This document shows positions 16,942 through 25,086 of a stretch of 25,086 nt of DNA, in pieces. Source of the stretch: Utricularia gibba (taxonomy: Eukaryota; Streptophyta; Magnoliopsida; Lamiales; Lentibulariaceae); NCBI GenBank assembly GCA_002189035.1, contig NEEC01000249.1, positions 1 through 25,086 on the forward strand, written 5' to 3'. The position numbers and the translations under genes were made by a program. The notes under the pieces were generated by a model. The model did no database searches and was not told where the DNA came from. It was given only the letters and a program-made list of their open reading frames with translations. Every line of letters begins with the position of its first letter. Position 1 is the stretch's first letter.

Positions 16942-17563
16942 GTGATGCATTTATTAACGTTGGGTTTTCGGCGGCTGCCTACATGCTTTTCAAGGAAAAG
17001 TTGTCGTTTTTTGGCGGGTGCTGTTGTTGGGAACTTCGTCCGGACCCAAGGTTCGGTCTGACTTCACAGCACAATAAGGTCCCATTCGACGAAAATCGTG
17101 ATACCTTTATTGAAGTGAGGATCTCAAGACCACCCCAAATGCTTTTTCAACAGCATGCTATACACTTGAGAAGGCGCTTTTGTGGGTCACCGAGATCGGG
17201 CCGGAATTCGGGTCGGGCTTGGGGACAAAGTCAGCTGTAGCCCGTCAAAAGAAGTGATGCATTTATTAACGTTGGGTTGTCGGCGGCTGCCCACATGTTT
17301 TTCAAGCAACAGCTTGCCGTTTTAAGGTGGGTGCGTTGGCAGCTTTGTAAGGGCCCAAGGTTTGGTCTGGCTCCTTAGCCCAATCGGGTCCTACTCGATG
17401 AAAATCGTGATGCATTTAATGAAGTTATGATGTCATGAGCGCCCCAAATGGTTTTCTCAACAACCTGATTTATATTTGACGAGGTGCTCTAGGCTGGCAC
17501 TAGTATCGAGCAAATGGTCGAGTCGCGCTCTGGCCCATAGTCATTTGTAGCCCGGCCAAAAAA
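16942..17563 (+). repeat. Unit U32, 622 bp, R type
   Basis: Losses in T runs (GCTTTTCAAGG in a1, ATGCTTTTTCAAC in a2) and in b1 (CACATGTTTTTC, GGTGGGTGCGTTGG). Confidence 0.92.
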
Positions 17564-18185
17564 GTGATGCATTTATTAACGTTGGGTTTTCGGCGGCTGC
17601 CTACATGCTTTTTCAAGGAAAAGTTGTCGTTTTTTGGCGGGTGCTGTTGTTACTTCGTCCGGACCCAAGGTTCGGTCTGACTTCACAGCACAATAAGGTC
17701 CCATTCGACGAAAATCGTGATACCTTTATTGAAGTGAGGATCTCATGACCACCCCAAATGCTTTTTTCAACAGCATGCTTATACACTTGAGAAGGCGCTT
17801 TTGTGGGTCACCAGATCGGGCCGGAATTCGGGTCGGGCTTGGGGGACAAAGTCAGCTGTAGCCCGTCAAAAGAAGTGATGCATTTATTAACGTTGGGTTG
17901 TCGGCGGCTGCCCACATGGTTTTTCAAGCAACAGCTTGCCGTTTTAAGGTGGTGCTGTCGTTGGCAGCTTTGTAAGGGCCCAAGGTTTGGTCTGGCTCCT
18001 TAGCCCAATCGGGTCCTACTCGATGAAAATCGTGATGCATTTAATGAAGTTATGATGTCATGAGCGCCCCAAATGGTTTTCTCAACAACCTGATTTATAT
18101 TTGACGAGGTCTAGGCTGGCACTAGTATCGAGCAAATGGTCGAGTCGCGCTCTGGCCCATAGTCATTTGTAGCCCGGCCAAAAAA
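17564..18185 (+). repeat. Unit U33, 622 bp, R type
   Basis: a1 lost GGGA (GTTGTTACTTCG). a2 has CTCATGACC, CTTATACAC and five G. b1 has AAGGTGGTG, the first in the right array. b2 has GACGAGGTCTAGG. Confidence 0.92.
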
Positions 18186-18811
18186 GTGATGCATTTATTA
18201 ACGTTGGGTTTTCGGCGGCTGCCTACATGCTTTTTCAAGGAAAAGTTGTCGTTTTTTGGCGGGTGCTGTTGTTGGAACTTCGTCCGGACCCAAGGTTCGT
18301 CTGACTTCACAGCACAATAAGGTCCCATTCGACGAAAATCGTGATACCTTTATTGAAGTGAGGATCTCAGACCACCCCAAATGCTTTTTTCAACAGCATG
18401 CTATACACTTGAGAAGGCGCTTTTGTGGGTCACCGAGATCGGGCCGGAATTCGGGTCGGGCTTGGGGACAAAGTCAGCTGTAGCCCGTCAAAAGAAGTGA
18501 TGCATTTATTAACGTTGGGTTGTCGGCGGCTGCCCACATGGTTTTTCAAGCAACAGCTTGCCGTTTTAAGGTGGGTGCTGTCGTTGGCAGCTTTGTAAGG
18601 GCCCAAGGTTTGGTCTGGCTCCTTAGCCCAATCGGGTCCTACTCGATGAAAATCGTGATGCATTTAATGAAGTTATGATGTCATGAGCGCCCCAAATGGT
18701 TTTCTCAACAACCTGATTTATATTTGACGAGGTGCTCTAGGCTGGCACTAGTATCGAGCAAATGGTCGAGTCGCGCTCTGGCCCATAGTCATTTGTAGCC
18801 CGGCCAAAAAA
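18186..18811 (+). repeat. Unit U34, 626 bp, R type
   Basis: First unit with GTTGTTGGAAC in a1, and it also has GGTTCGTCTG. a2 has CTCAGACC. b1 has AAGGTGGGTG. Confidence 0.92.
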
Positions 18812-19439
18812 GTGATGCATTTATTAACGTTGGGTTTTCGGCGGCTGCCTACATGCTTTTTCAAGGAAAAGTTGTCGTTTTTTGGCGGGTGCTGTTGTTG
18901 GAACTTCGTCCGGACCCAAGGTTCGGTCTGACTTCACAGCACAATAAGGTCCCATTCGACGAAAATCGTGATACCTTTATTGAAGTGAGGATCTCAAGAC
19001 CACCCCAAATGCTTTTTTCAACAGCATGCTTTACACTTGAGAAGGCGCTTTTGTGGGTCACCGAGATCGGGCCGGAATTCGGGTCGGGCTTGGGGGACAA
19101 AGTCAGCTGTAGCCCGTCAAAAGAAGTGATGCATTTATTAACGTTGGGTTGTCGGCGGCTGCCCACATGGTTTTTCAAGCAACAGCTTGCCGTTTTAAGG
19201 TGGTGCTGTCGTTGGCAGCTTTGTAAGGGCCCAAGGTTTGGTCTGGCTCCTTAGCCCAATCGGGTCCTACTCGATGAAAATCGTGATGCATTTAATGAAG
19301 TTATGATGTCATGAGCGCCCCAAATGGTTTTCTCAACAACCTGATTTATATTTGACGAGGTGCTCTAGGCTGGCACTAGTATCGAGCAAATGGTCGAGTC
19401 GCGCTCTGGCCCATAGTCATTTGTAGCCCGGCCAAAAAA
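18812..19439 (+). repeat. Unit U35, 628 bp, R type
   Basis: TTGTTGGAAC, CTCAAGACC, CTTTACAC, a five-G run and AAGGTGGTG. Confidence 0.92.
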
Positions 19440-20062
19440 GTGATGCATTTATTAACGTTGGGTTTTCGGCGGCTGCCTACATGCTTTTTCAAGGAAAAGT
19501 TGTCGTTTTTTGGCGGGTGCTGTTGGAACTTCGTCCGGACCCAAGGTTCGGTCTGACTTCACAGCACAATAAGGTCCCATTCGACGAAAATCGTGATACC
19601 TTTATTGAAGTGAGGATCTCAAGACCACCCCAAATGCTTTTTTCAACAGCATGCTTTAACTTGAGAAGGCGCTTTTGTGGGTCACCGAGATCGGGCCGGA
19701 ATTCGGGTCGGCTTGGGGACAAAGTCAGCTGTAGCCCGTCAAAAGAAGTGATGCATTTATTAACGTTGGGTTGTCGGCGGCTGCCCACATGGTTTTTCAA
19801 GCAACAGCTTGCCGTTTTAAGGTGGGTGCTGTCGTTGGCAGCTTTGTAAGGGCCCAAGGTTTGGTCTGGCTCCTTAGCCCAATCGGGTCCTACTCGATGA
19901 AAATCGTGATGCATTTAATGAAGTTATGATGTCATGAGCGCCCCAAATGGTTTTCTCAACAACCTGATTTATATTTGACGAGGTGCTCTAGGCTGGCACT
20001 AGTATCGAGCAAATGGTCGAGTCGCGCTCTGGCCCATAGTCATTTGTAGCCCGGCCAAAAAA
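19440..20062 (+). repeat. Unit U36, 623 bp, R type
   Basis: a1 lost one GTT (TGCTGTTGGAAC). a2 has CTTTAAC and GGTCGGCTTGGGG. b1 has AAGGTGGGTG. Confidence 0.92.
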
Positions 20063-20690
20063 GTGATGCATTTATTAACGTTGGGTTTTCGGCGGCTGCC
20101 TACATGCTTTTTCAAGGAAAAGTTGTCGTTTTTTGGCGGGTGCTGTTGTTGGAACTTCGTCCGGACCCAAGGTTCGGTCTGACTTCACAGCACAATAAGG
20201 TCCCATTCGACGAAAATCGTGATACCTTTATTGAAGTGAGGATCTCAAGACCACCCCAAATGCTTTTTTCAACAGCATGCTATACACTTGAGAAGGCGCT
20301 TTTGTGGGTCACCGAGATCGGGCCGGAATTCGGGTCGGGCTTTGGGGACAAAGTCAGCTGTAGCCCGTCAAAAGAAGTGATGCATTTATTAACGTTGGGT
20401 TGTCGGCGGCTGCCCACATGGTTTTTCAAGCAACAGCTTGCCGTTTTAAGGTGGTGCTGTCGTTGGCAGCTTTGTAAGGGCCCAAGGTTTGGTCTGGCTC
20501 CTTAGCCCAATCGGGTCCTACTCGATGAAAATCGTGATGCATTTAATGAAGTTATGATGTCATGAGCGCCCCAAATGGTTTTCTCAACAACCTGATTTAT
20601 ATTTGACGAGGTGCTCTAGGCTGGCACTAGTATCGAGCAAATGGTCGAGTCGCGCTCTGGCCCATAGTCATTTGTAGCCCGGCCAAAAAA
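20063..20690 (+). repeat. Unit U37, 628 bp, R type
   Basis: TTGTTGGAAC, CTCAAGACC and CTATACAC. A T run is expanded in GGGCTTTGGGG. b1 has AAGGTGGTG. Confidence 0.92.
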
Positions 20691-21316
20691 GTGATGCATT
20701 TATTAACGTTGGGTTTTCGGCGGCTGCCTACATGCTTTTTCAAGGAAAAGTTGTCGTTTTTTGGCGGGTGCTGTTGTTTGGGAACTTCGTCCGGACCCAA
20801 GGTTCGGTCTGACTTCACAGCACAATAAGGTCCCATTCGACGAAAATCGTGATACCTTTATTGAAGTGAGGATCTCAAGACCACCCCAAATGCTTTTTTC
20901 AACAGCATGCTTTAAACTTGAGAAGGCGCTTTGTGGGTCACCCAGATCGGGCCGGAATTCGGGTCGGGCTTGGGGACAAAGTCAGCTGTAGCCCGTCAAA
21001 AGAAGTGATGCATTTATTAACGGGTTGTCGGCGGCTGCCCACATGGTTTTTCAAGCAACAGCTTGCCGTTTTAAGGTGGTGCTGTCGTTGGCAGCTTTGT
21101 AAGGGCCCAAGGTTTGGTCTGGCTCCTTAGCCCAATCGGGTCCTACTCGATGAAAATCGTGATGCATTTAATGGAGTTATGATGTCATGAGCGCCCCAAA
21201 TGGTTTTCTCAACAACCTGATTTATATTTGACGAGGTGCTCTAGGCTGGCACTAGTATCGAGCAAATGGTCGAGTCGCGCTCTGGCCCATAGTCATTTGT
21301 AGCCCGGCCAAAAAAA
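20691..21316 (+). repeat. Unit U38, 626 bp, R type
   Basis: a1 has GTTGTTTGGGAAC. a2 has CTTTAAAC, GCGCTTTGTGG and CACCCAGATC. b1 lost GTT (TTAACGGGTTGTCGG) and has AAGGTGGTG. b2 has AATGGAGTTATG. Seven A lie before the next unit. Confidence 0.92.
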
Positions 21317-21942
21317 GTGATGCATTTATTAACGTTGGGTTTTCGGCGGCTGCCTACATGCTTTTTCAAGGAAAAGTTGTCGTTTTTTGGCGGTGCTGTT
21401 GTTGGAACTTCGTCCGGACCCAAGGTTCGGTCTGACTTCACAGCACAATAAGGTCCCATTCGACGAAAATCGTGATACCTTTATTGAAGTGAGGATCTCA
21501 AGACCACCCCAAATGCTTTTTTCAACAGCATGCTATACACTTGAGAAGGCGCTTTTGTGGGTCACCAGATCGGGCCGGAATTCGGGTCGGGCTTGGGGAC
21601 AAAGTCAGCTGTAGCCCGTCAAAAGAAGTGATGCATTTATTAACGTTGGGTTGTCGGCGGCTGCCCACATGGTTTTTCAAGCAACAGCTTGCCGTTTTAA
21701 GGTGGGTGCTGTCGTTGGCAGCTTTGTAAGGGCCCAAGGTTTGGTCTGGCTCCTTAGCCCAATCGGGTCCTACTCGATGAAAATCGTGATGCATTTAATG
21801 AAGTTATGATGTCATGAGCGCCCCAAATGGTTTTCTCAACAACCTGATTTATATTTGACGAGGTGCTCTAGGCTGGCACTAGTATCGAGCAAATGGTCGA
21901 GTCGCGCTCTGGCCCATAGTCATTTGTAGCCCGGCCAAAAAA
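21317..21942 (+). repeat. Unit U39, 626 bp, R type
   Basis: a1 has GGCGGTGCTG and TTGTTGGAAC. a2 has CTATACAC and CACCAGATC. b1 has AAGGTGGGTG. Confidence 0.92.
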
Positions 21943-22567
21943 GTGATGCATTTATTAACGTTGGGTTTTCGGCGGCTGCCTACATGCTTTTTCAAGGAAA
22001 AGTTGTCGTTTTTTGGCGGGTGCTGTTGTTGGAACTTCGTCCGGACCCAAGGTTCGGTCTGACTTCACAGCACAATAAGGTCCCATTCGACGAAAATCGT
22101 GATACCTTTATTGAAGTGAGGATCTCATGACCACCCCAAATGCTTTTTTCAACAGCATGCTTTAAACTTGAGAAGGCGCTTTGTGGGTCACCCAGATCGG
22201 GCCGGAATTCGGTCGGGCTTGGGGACAAAGTCAGCTGTAGCCCGTCAAAAGAAGTGATGCATTTATTAACGTTGGGTTGTCGGCGGCTGCCCACATGGTT
22301 TTTCAAGCAACAGCTTGCCGTTTTAAGGTGGTGCTGTCGTTGGCAGCTTTGTAAGGGCCCAAGGTTTGGTCTGGCTCCTTAGCCCAATCGGGTCCTACTC
22401 GATGAAAATCGTGATGCATTTAATGAAGTTATGATGTCATGAGCGCCCCAAATGGTTTTCTCAACAACCTGATTTATATTTGACGAGGTGCTCTAGGCTG
22501 GCACTAGTATCGAGCAAATGGTCGAGTCGCGCTCTGGCCCATAGTCATTTGTAGCCCGGCCAAAAAA
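21943..22567 (+). repeat. Unit U40, 625 bp, R type
   Basis: TTGTTGGAAC, CTCATGACC, CTTTAAAC, GCGCTTTGTGG, CACCCAGATC, AATTCGGTCGGG and AAGGTGGTG. Confidence 0.92.
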
Positions 22568-23192
22568 GTGATGCATTTATTAACGTTGGGTTTTCGGCGG
22601 CTGCCTACATGCTTTTTCAAGGAAAAGTTGTCGTTTTTTGGCGGTGCTGTTGTTGGGAACTTCGTCCGGACCCAAGGTTCGGTCTGACTTCACAGCACAA
22701 TAAGGTCCCATTCGACGAAAATCGTGATACCTTTATTGAAGTTGAGGATCTCAAGACCACCCCAAATGCTTTTTTCAACAGCATGCTTTAAACTTGAGAA
22801 GGCGCTTTTGTGGGTCACCAGATCGGGCCGGAATTCGGGTCGGGCTTGGGGACAAAGTCAGCTGTAGCCCGTCAAAAGAAGTGATGCATTTATTAACGTT
22901 GGGTTGTCGGCGGCTGCCCACATGGTTTTTCAAGCAACAGCTTGCCGTTTTAAGGTGGTGCTGTCGTTGGCAGCTTTGTAAGGGCCCAAGGTTTGGTCTG
23001 GCTCCTTAGCCCAATCGGGTCCTACTCGATGAAAATCGTGATGCATTTAATGAAGTTGATGTCATGAGCGCCCCAAATGGTTTTCTCAACAACCTGATTT
23101 ATATTTGACGAGGTGCTCTAGGCTGGCACTAGTATCGAGCAAATGGTCGAGTCGCGCTCTGGCCCATAGTCATTTGTAGCCCGGCCAAAAAA
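22568..23192 (+). repeat. Unit U41, 625 bp, R type
   Basis: a1 has GGCGGTGCTG with three-G TTGGGAAC. a2 has GAAGTTGAGGATC, intermediate between the L and R words, plus CTTTAAAC and CACCAGATC. b1 has AAGGTGGTG. b2 lost a TA (GAAGTTGATGTC). Confidence 0.92.
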
Positions 23193-23814
23193 GTGATGCA
23201 TTTATTAACGTTGGGTTTTCGGCGGCTGCCTACATGCTTTTTCAAGGAAAAGTTGTCGTTTTTTGGCGGGTGCTGTTGTTGGAACTTCGTCCGGACCCAA
23301 GGTTCGGTCTGACTTCACAGCACAATAAGGTCCCATTCGACGAAAATCGTGATACCTTTATTGAAGTGAGGATCTCAGACCACCCCAAATGCTTTTTTCA
23401 ACAGCATGCTTTAACTTGAGAAGGCGCTTTTGGGGTCACCGAGATCGGGCCGGAATTCGGTCGGGCTTGGGGACAAAGTCAGCTGTAGCCCGTCAAAAGA
23501 AGTGATGCATTTATTAACGTTGGGTTGTCGGCGGCTGCCCACATGGTTTTTCAAGCAACAGCTTGCCGTTTTAAGGTGGGTGCTGTCGTTGGCAGCTTTG
23601 TAAGGCCAAGGTTTGGTCTGGCTCCTTAGCCCAATCGGGTCCTACTCGATGAAAATCGTGATGCATTTAATGAAGTTATGATGTCATGAGCGCCCCAAAT
23701 GGTTTTCTCAACAACCTGATTTATATTTGACGAGGTGCTCTAGGCTGGCACTAGTATCGAGCAAATGGTCGAGTCGCGCTCTGGCCCATAGTCATTTGTA
23801 GCCCGGCCAAAAAA
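23193..23814 (+). repeat. Unit U42, 622 bp, R type
   Basis: TTGTTGGAAC, CTCAGACC, CTTTAAC, CTTTTGGGGTCACC, AATTCGGTCGGG, AAGGTGGGTG and GTAAGGCCAAGG. Confidence 0.92.
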
Positions 23815-24431
23815 GTGATGCATTTATTAACGTTGGGTTTTCGGCGGCTGCCTACATGCTTTTTCAAGGAAAAGTTGTCGTTTTTTGGCGGGTGCTGTTG
23901 TTGGAACTTCGTCCGGACCCAAGGTTCGGTCTGACTTCACAGCACAATAAGTCCCATTCGACGAAAATCGTGATACCTTTATTGAAGTGAGGATCTGACC
24001 ACCCCAAATGCTTTTTTCAACAGCATGCTTTAAACTTGAGAAGGCGCTTTTGTGGGTCACCGAGATCGGGCCGGAATTCGGGGGCTTGGGGACAAAGTCA
24101 GCTGTAGCCCGTCAAAAGAAGTGATGCATTTATTAACGTTGGGTTGTCGGCGGCTGCCACATGGTTTTTCAAGCAACAGCTTGCCGTTTTAAGGTGGTGC
24201 TGTCGTTGGCAGCTTTGTAAGGCCCAAGGTTTGGTCTGGCTCCTTAGCCCAATCGGGTCCTACTCGATGAAAATCGTGATGCATTTAATGAGTTATGATG
24301 TCATGAGCGCCCCAAATGGTTTTCTCAACAACCTGATTTATATTTGACGAGGTGCTCTAGGCTGGCACTAGTATCGAGCAAATGGTCGAGTCGCGCTCTG
24401 GCCCATAGTCATTTGTAGCCCGGCCAAAAAA
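23815..24431 (+). repeat. Unit U43, 617 bp, R type
   Basis: Shortest unit of the right array. It has ATAAGTCCC, GAGGATCTGACC, CTTTAAAC, TTCGGGGGCTTGGGG, GGCTGCCACATGG, AAGGTGGTG and AATGAGTTATG, all one- to four-base losses. Confidence 0.92.
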
Positions 24432-25056
24432 GTGATGCATTTATTAACGTTGGGTTTTCGGCGGCTGCCTACATGCTTTTTTCAAGGAAAAGTTGTCGTT
24501 TTTTGGCGGGTGCTGTTGTTGGAACTTCGTCCGGACCCAAGGTTCGGTCTGACTTCACAGCACAATAAGGTCCCATTCGACGAAAATCGTGATACCTTTA
24601 TTGAAGTGAGGATCTCATGACCACCCCAAATGCTTTTTTCAACAGCATGCTTTAAACTTGAGAAGGCGCTTTTGTGGGTCACCGAGATCGGGCCGGAATT
24701 CGGGTCGGCTTGGGACAAAGTCAGCTGTAGCCCGTCAAAAGAAGTGATGCATTTATTAACGTTGGGTTGTCGGCGGCTGCCCACATGGTTTTTCAAGCAA
24801 CAGCTTGCCGTTTTAAGGTGGTGCTGTCGTTGGCAGCTTTGTAAGGGCCCAAGGTTTGGTCTGGCTCCTTAGCCCAATCGGGTCCTACTCGATGAAAATC
24901 GTGATGCATTTAATGAAGTTATGATGTCATGAGCGCCCCAAATGGTTTTCTCAACAACCTGATTTATATTTGACGAGGTGCTCTAGGCTGGCACTAGTAT
25001 CGAGCAAATTGTCGAGTCGCGCTCTGGCCCATAGTCATTTGTAGCCCGGCCAAAAA
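24432..25056 (+). repeat. Unit U44, 625 bp, R type
   Basis: a1 has an extra T (GCTTTTTTCAAGG) and TTGTTGGAAC. a2 has CTCATGACC, CTTTAAAC and GGTCGGCTTGGGAC. b1 has AAGGTGGTG. b2 has a substitution, GCAAATTGTCGAG. Only five A lie before the next unit. Confidence 0.92.
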
Positions 25057-25086
25057 GTGATGCATTTATTAACGTTGGGTTTTCGG
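25057..25086 (+). repeat. Partial unit U45: first 30 bp of a1
   Basis: The window ends inside the a1 head (GTGATGCATTTATTAACG and TTGGGTTTTCGG), so the array continues to the right. Confidence 0.9.

Larger units (their letters stand above)
1..25086 (+). repeat. Satellite DNA array, ~628-bp tetrameric higher-order repeat
   Basis: The entire window is a direct tandem array. The anchor GGCCAAAAAAGTGATGCATTT (start of monomer a1) or a close variant recurs 43 times, at 161, 783, 1412, 2037, 2660, 3287, 3916 and so on to 25057. Spacing is 617-629 bp outside the core and shorter within it. Each full unit holds four related monomers of about 157 bp. No inverted copy was seen. The unit (628 bp, or 1 modulo 3) cannot stay in one reading frame through successive copies, and stop codons occur in every copy, so the array is non-coding. 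Such arrays are known from centromeric, pericentromeric and subtelomeric heterochromatin of eukaryotes. Which of these applies, and the species, cannot be read from this sequence. The array continues past both ends of the window. Confidence 0.97.
13806..25086 (+). repeat. Right array: 18 near-complete R-type units plus a partial one
   Basis: a1 anchors at 13806, 14435, 15063, 15691, 16314, 16942, 17564, 18186, 18812, 19440, 20063, 20691, 21317, 21943, 22568, 23193, 23815, 24432 and 25057 give units of 617-629 bp. All carry the R markers GTGAGG, CGTCAAAAG, CCTTAG and GTTATGATG or near forms. Differences between units are small indels. Copies from about 17.6-18.2 kb rightward share additional variants (TTGTTGGAAC, AAGGTGGTG, CTTTAAAC). 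Confidence 0.94.

Noticed and set aside
97-25000. Many recurring open frames of 60-160 codons on both strands (for example 62 codons from each a1 start and 65 codons on the opposite strand)
   Set aside because: They repeat at exactly the satellite period, overlap each other on both strands, break whenever a monomer has an indel, and show no domain, signal sequence or codon constraint. The unit length is not a multiple of three. They are consequences of tandem repetition.
1-25086. CRISPR array
   Set aside because: Repeats are ~157/628 bp, contiguous, without unique spacers of constant length, and no cas-like gene is present.
1-25086. Ribosomal DNA, tRNA or snRNA repeats
   Set aside because: No conserved rRNA words, tRNA A/B boxes in a cloverleaf context, or snRNA motifs could be recognised in the consensus.
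1-25086. Assignment to a named plant or animal centromere satellite of ~155-160 bp
   Set aside because: The length is similar to several known families, but I do not recognise sequence identity with any of them, and a length match is not evidence.

Overview
The whole window is one head-to-tail satellite DNA array. I find no protein-coding gene, no structural RNA gene and no recognisable transposon. This kind of organisation (a monomer of about 157 bp arranged into a multi-monomer higher-order repeat, megasatellite style) is typical of eukaryotic nuclear heterochromatin: centromeric, pericentromeric, subtelomeric or B-chromosome DNA. I do not recognise the family, so I cannot name the organism. 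CpG is not depleted in the monomers, which fits a genome with little CpG methylation or a recently amplified array, but does not identify a lineage. || Repeat architecture: the basic unit is about 628 bp (617-629 bp in intact copies) and consists of four diverged monomers of about 157 bp, here called a1-a2-b1-b2. All four begin with a related box, roughly GTGATNCNTTTANTNAN-GTT. a1 and b1 resemble each other most at their starts (TTAACGTTGGGTT..CGGCGGCTGCC.ACATG), and a2 and b2 likewise (GAAGTTAGGAT.TCATGA..CCCCAAATG.TTTT). The tetramer therefore looks like a duplicated a-b type dimer. The unit length is not a multiple of three and every frame is interrupted, so the many 60-140 codon open frames are by-products of repetition. 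All recognisable copies point the same way. || Layout: (1) 1-7534, left array, mostly near-complete units. They carry two sets of linked variants, here called L (GTTAGGATCTC, CGACAAAAG, AAGGCGGG, CCTGAG, GTTAGGATG) and R (GTGAGGATCTC, CGTCAAAAG, AAGGTGGG, CCTTAG, GTTATGATG). L and R blocks alternate, and chimeric units lie at some block edges. Units shrink progressively from about 5.2 kb rightward. (2) About 7535-13805, a degenerate core. Units are truncated to 198-629 bp, monomers are partly deleted, fragments are joined out of order in places, and there are short stretches not traceable to the consensus. (3) 13806-25086, right array of 18 near-complete R-type units of very uniform length, with a further shift in private variants near 17.6-18.2 kb. 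|| There is no gene network here. What matters is the evolution of the array: homogenisation, unequal exchange, local expansion of deletion alleles, and an old or damaged core flanked by younger blocks. A caution applies throughout. Much of the copy-to-copy variation is one- or two-base indels, many of them in homopolymers, and the core resembles a mosaic of short words, so long-read or assembly error must be excluded before a biological reading. Unit names (U1 etc.) are mine and run left to right.
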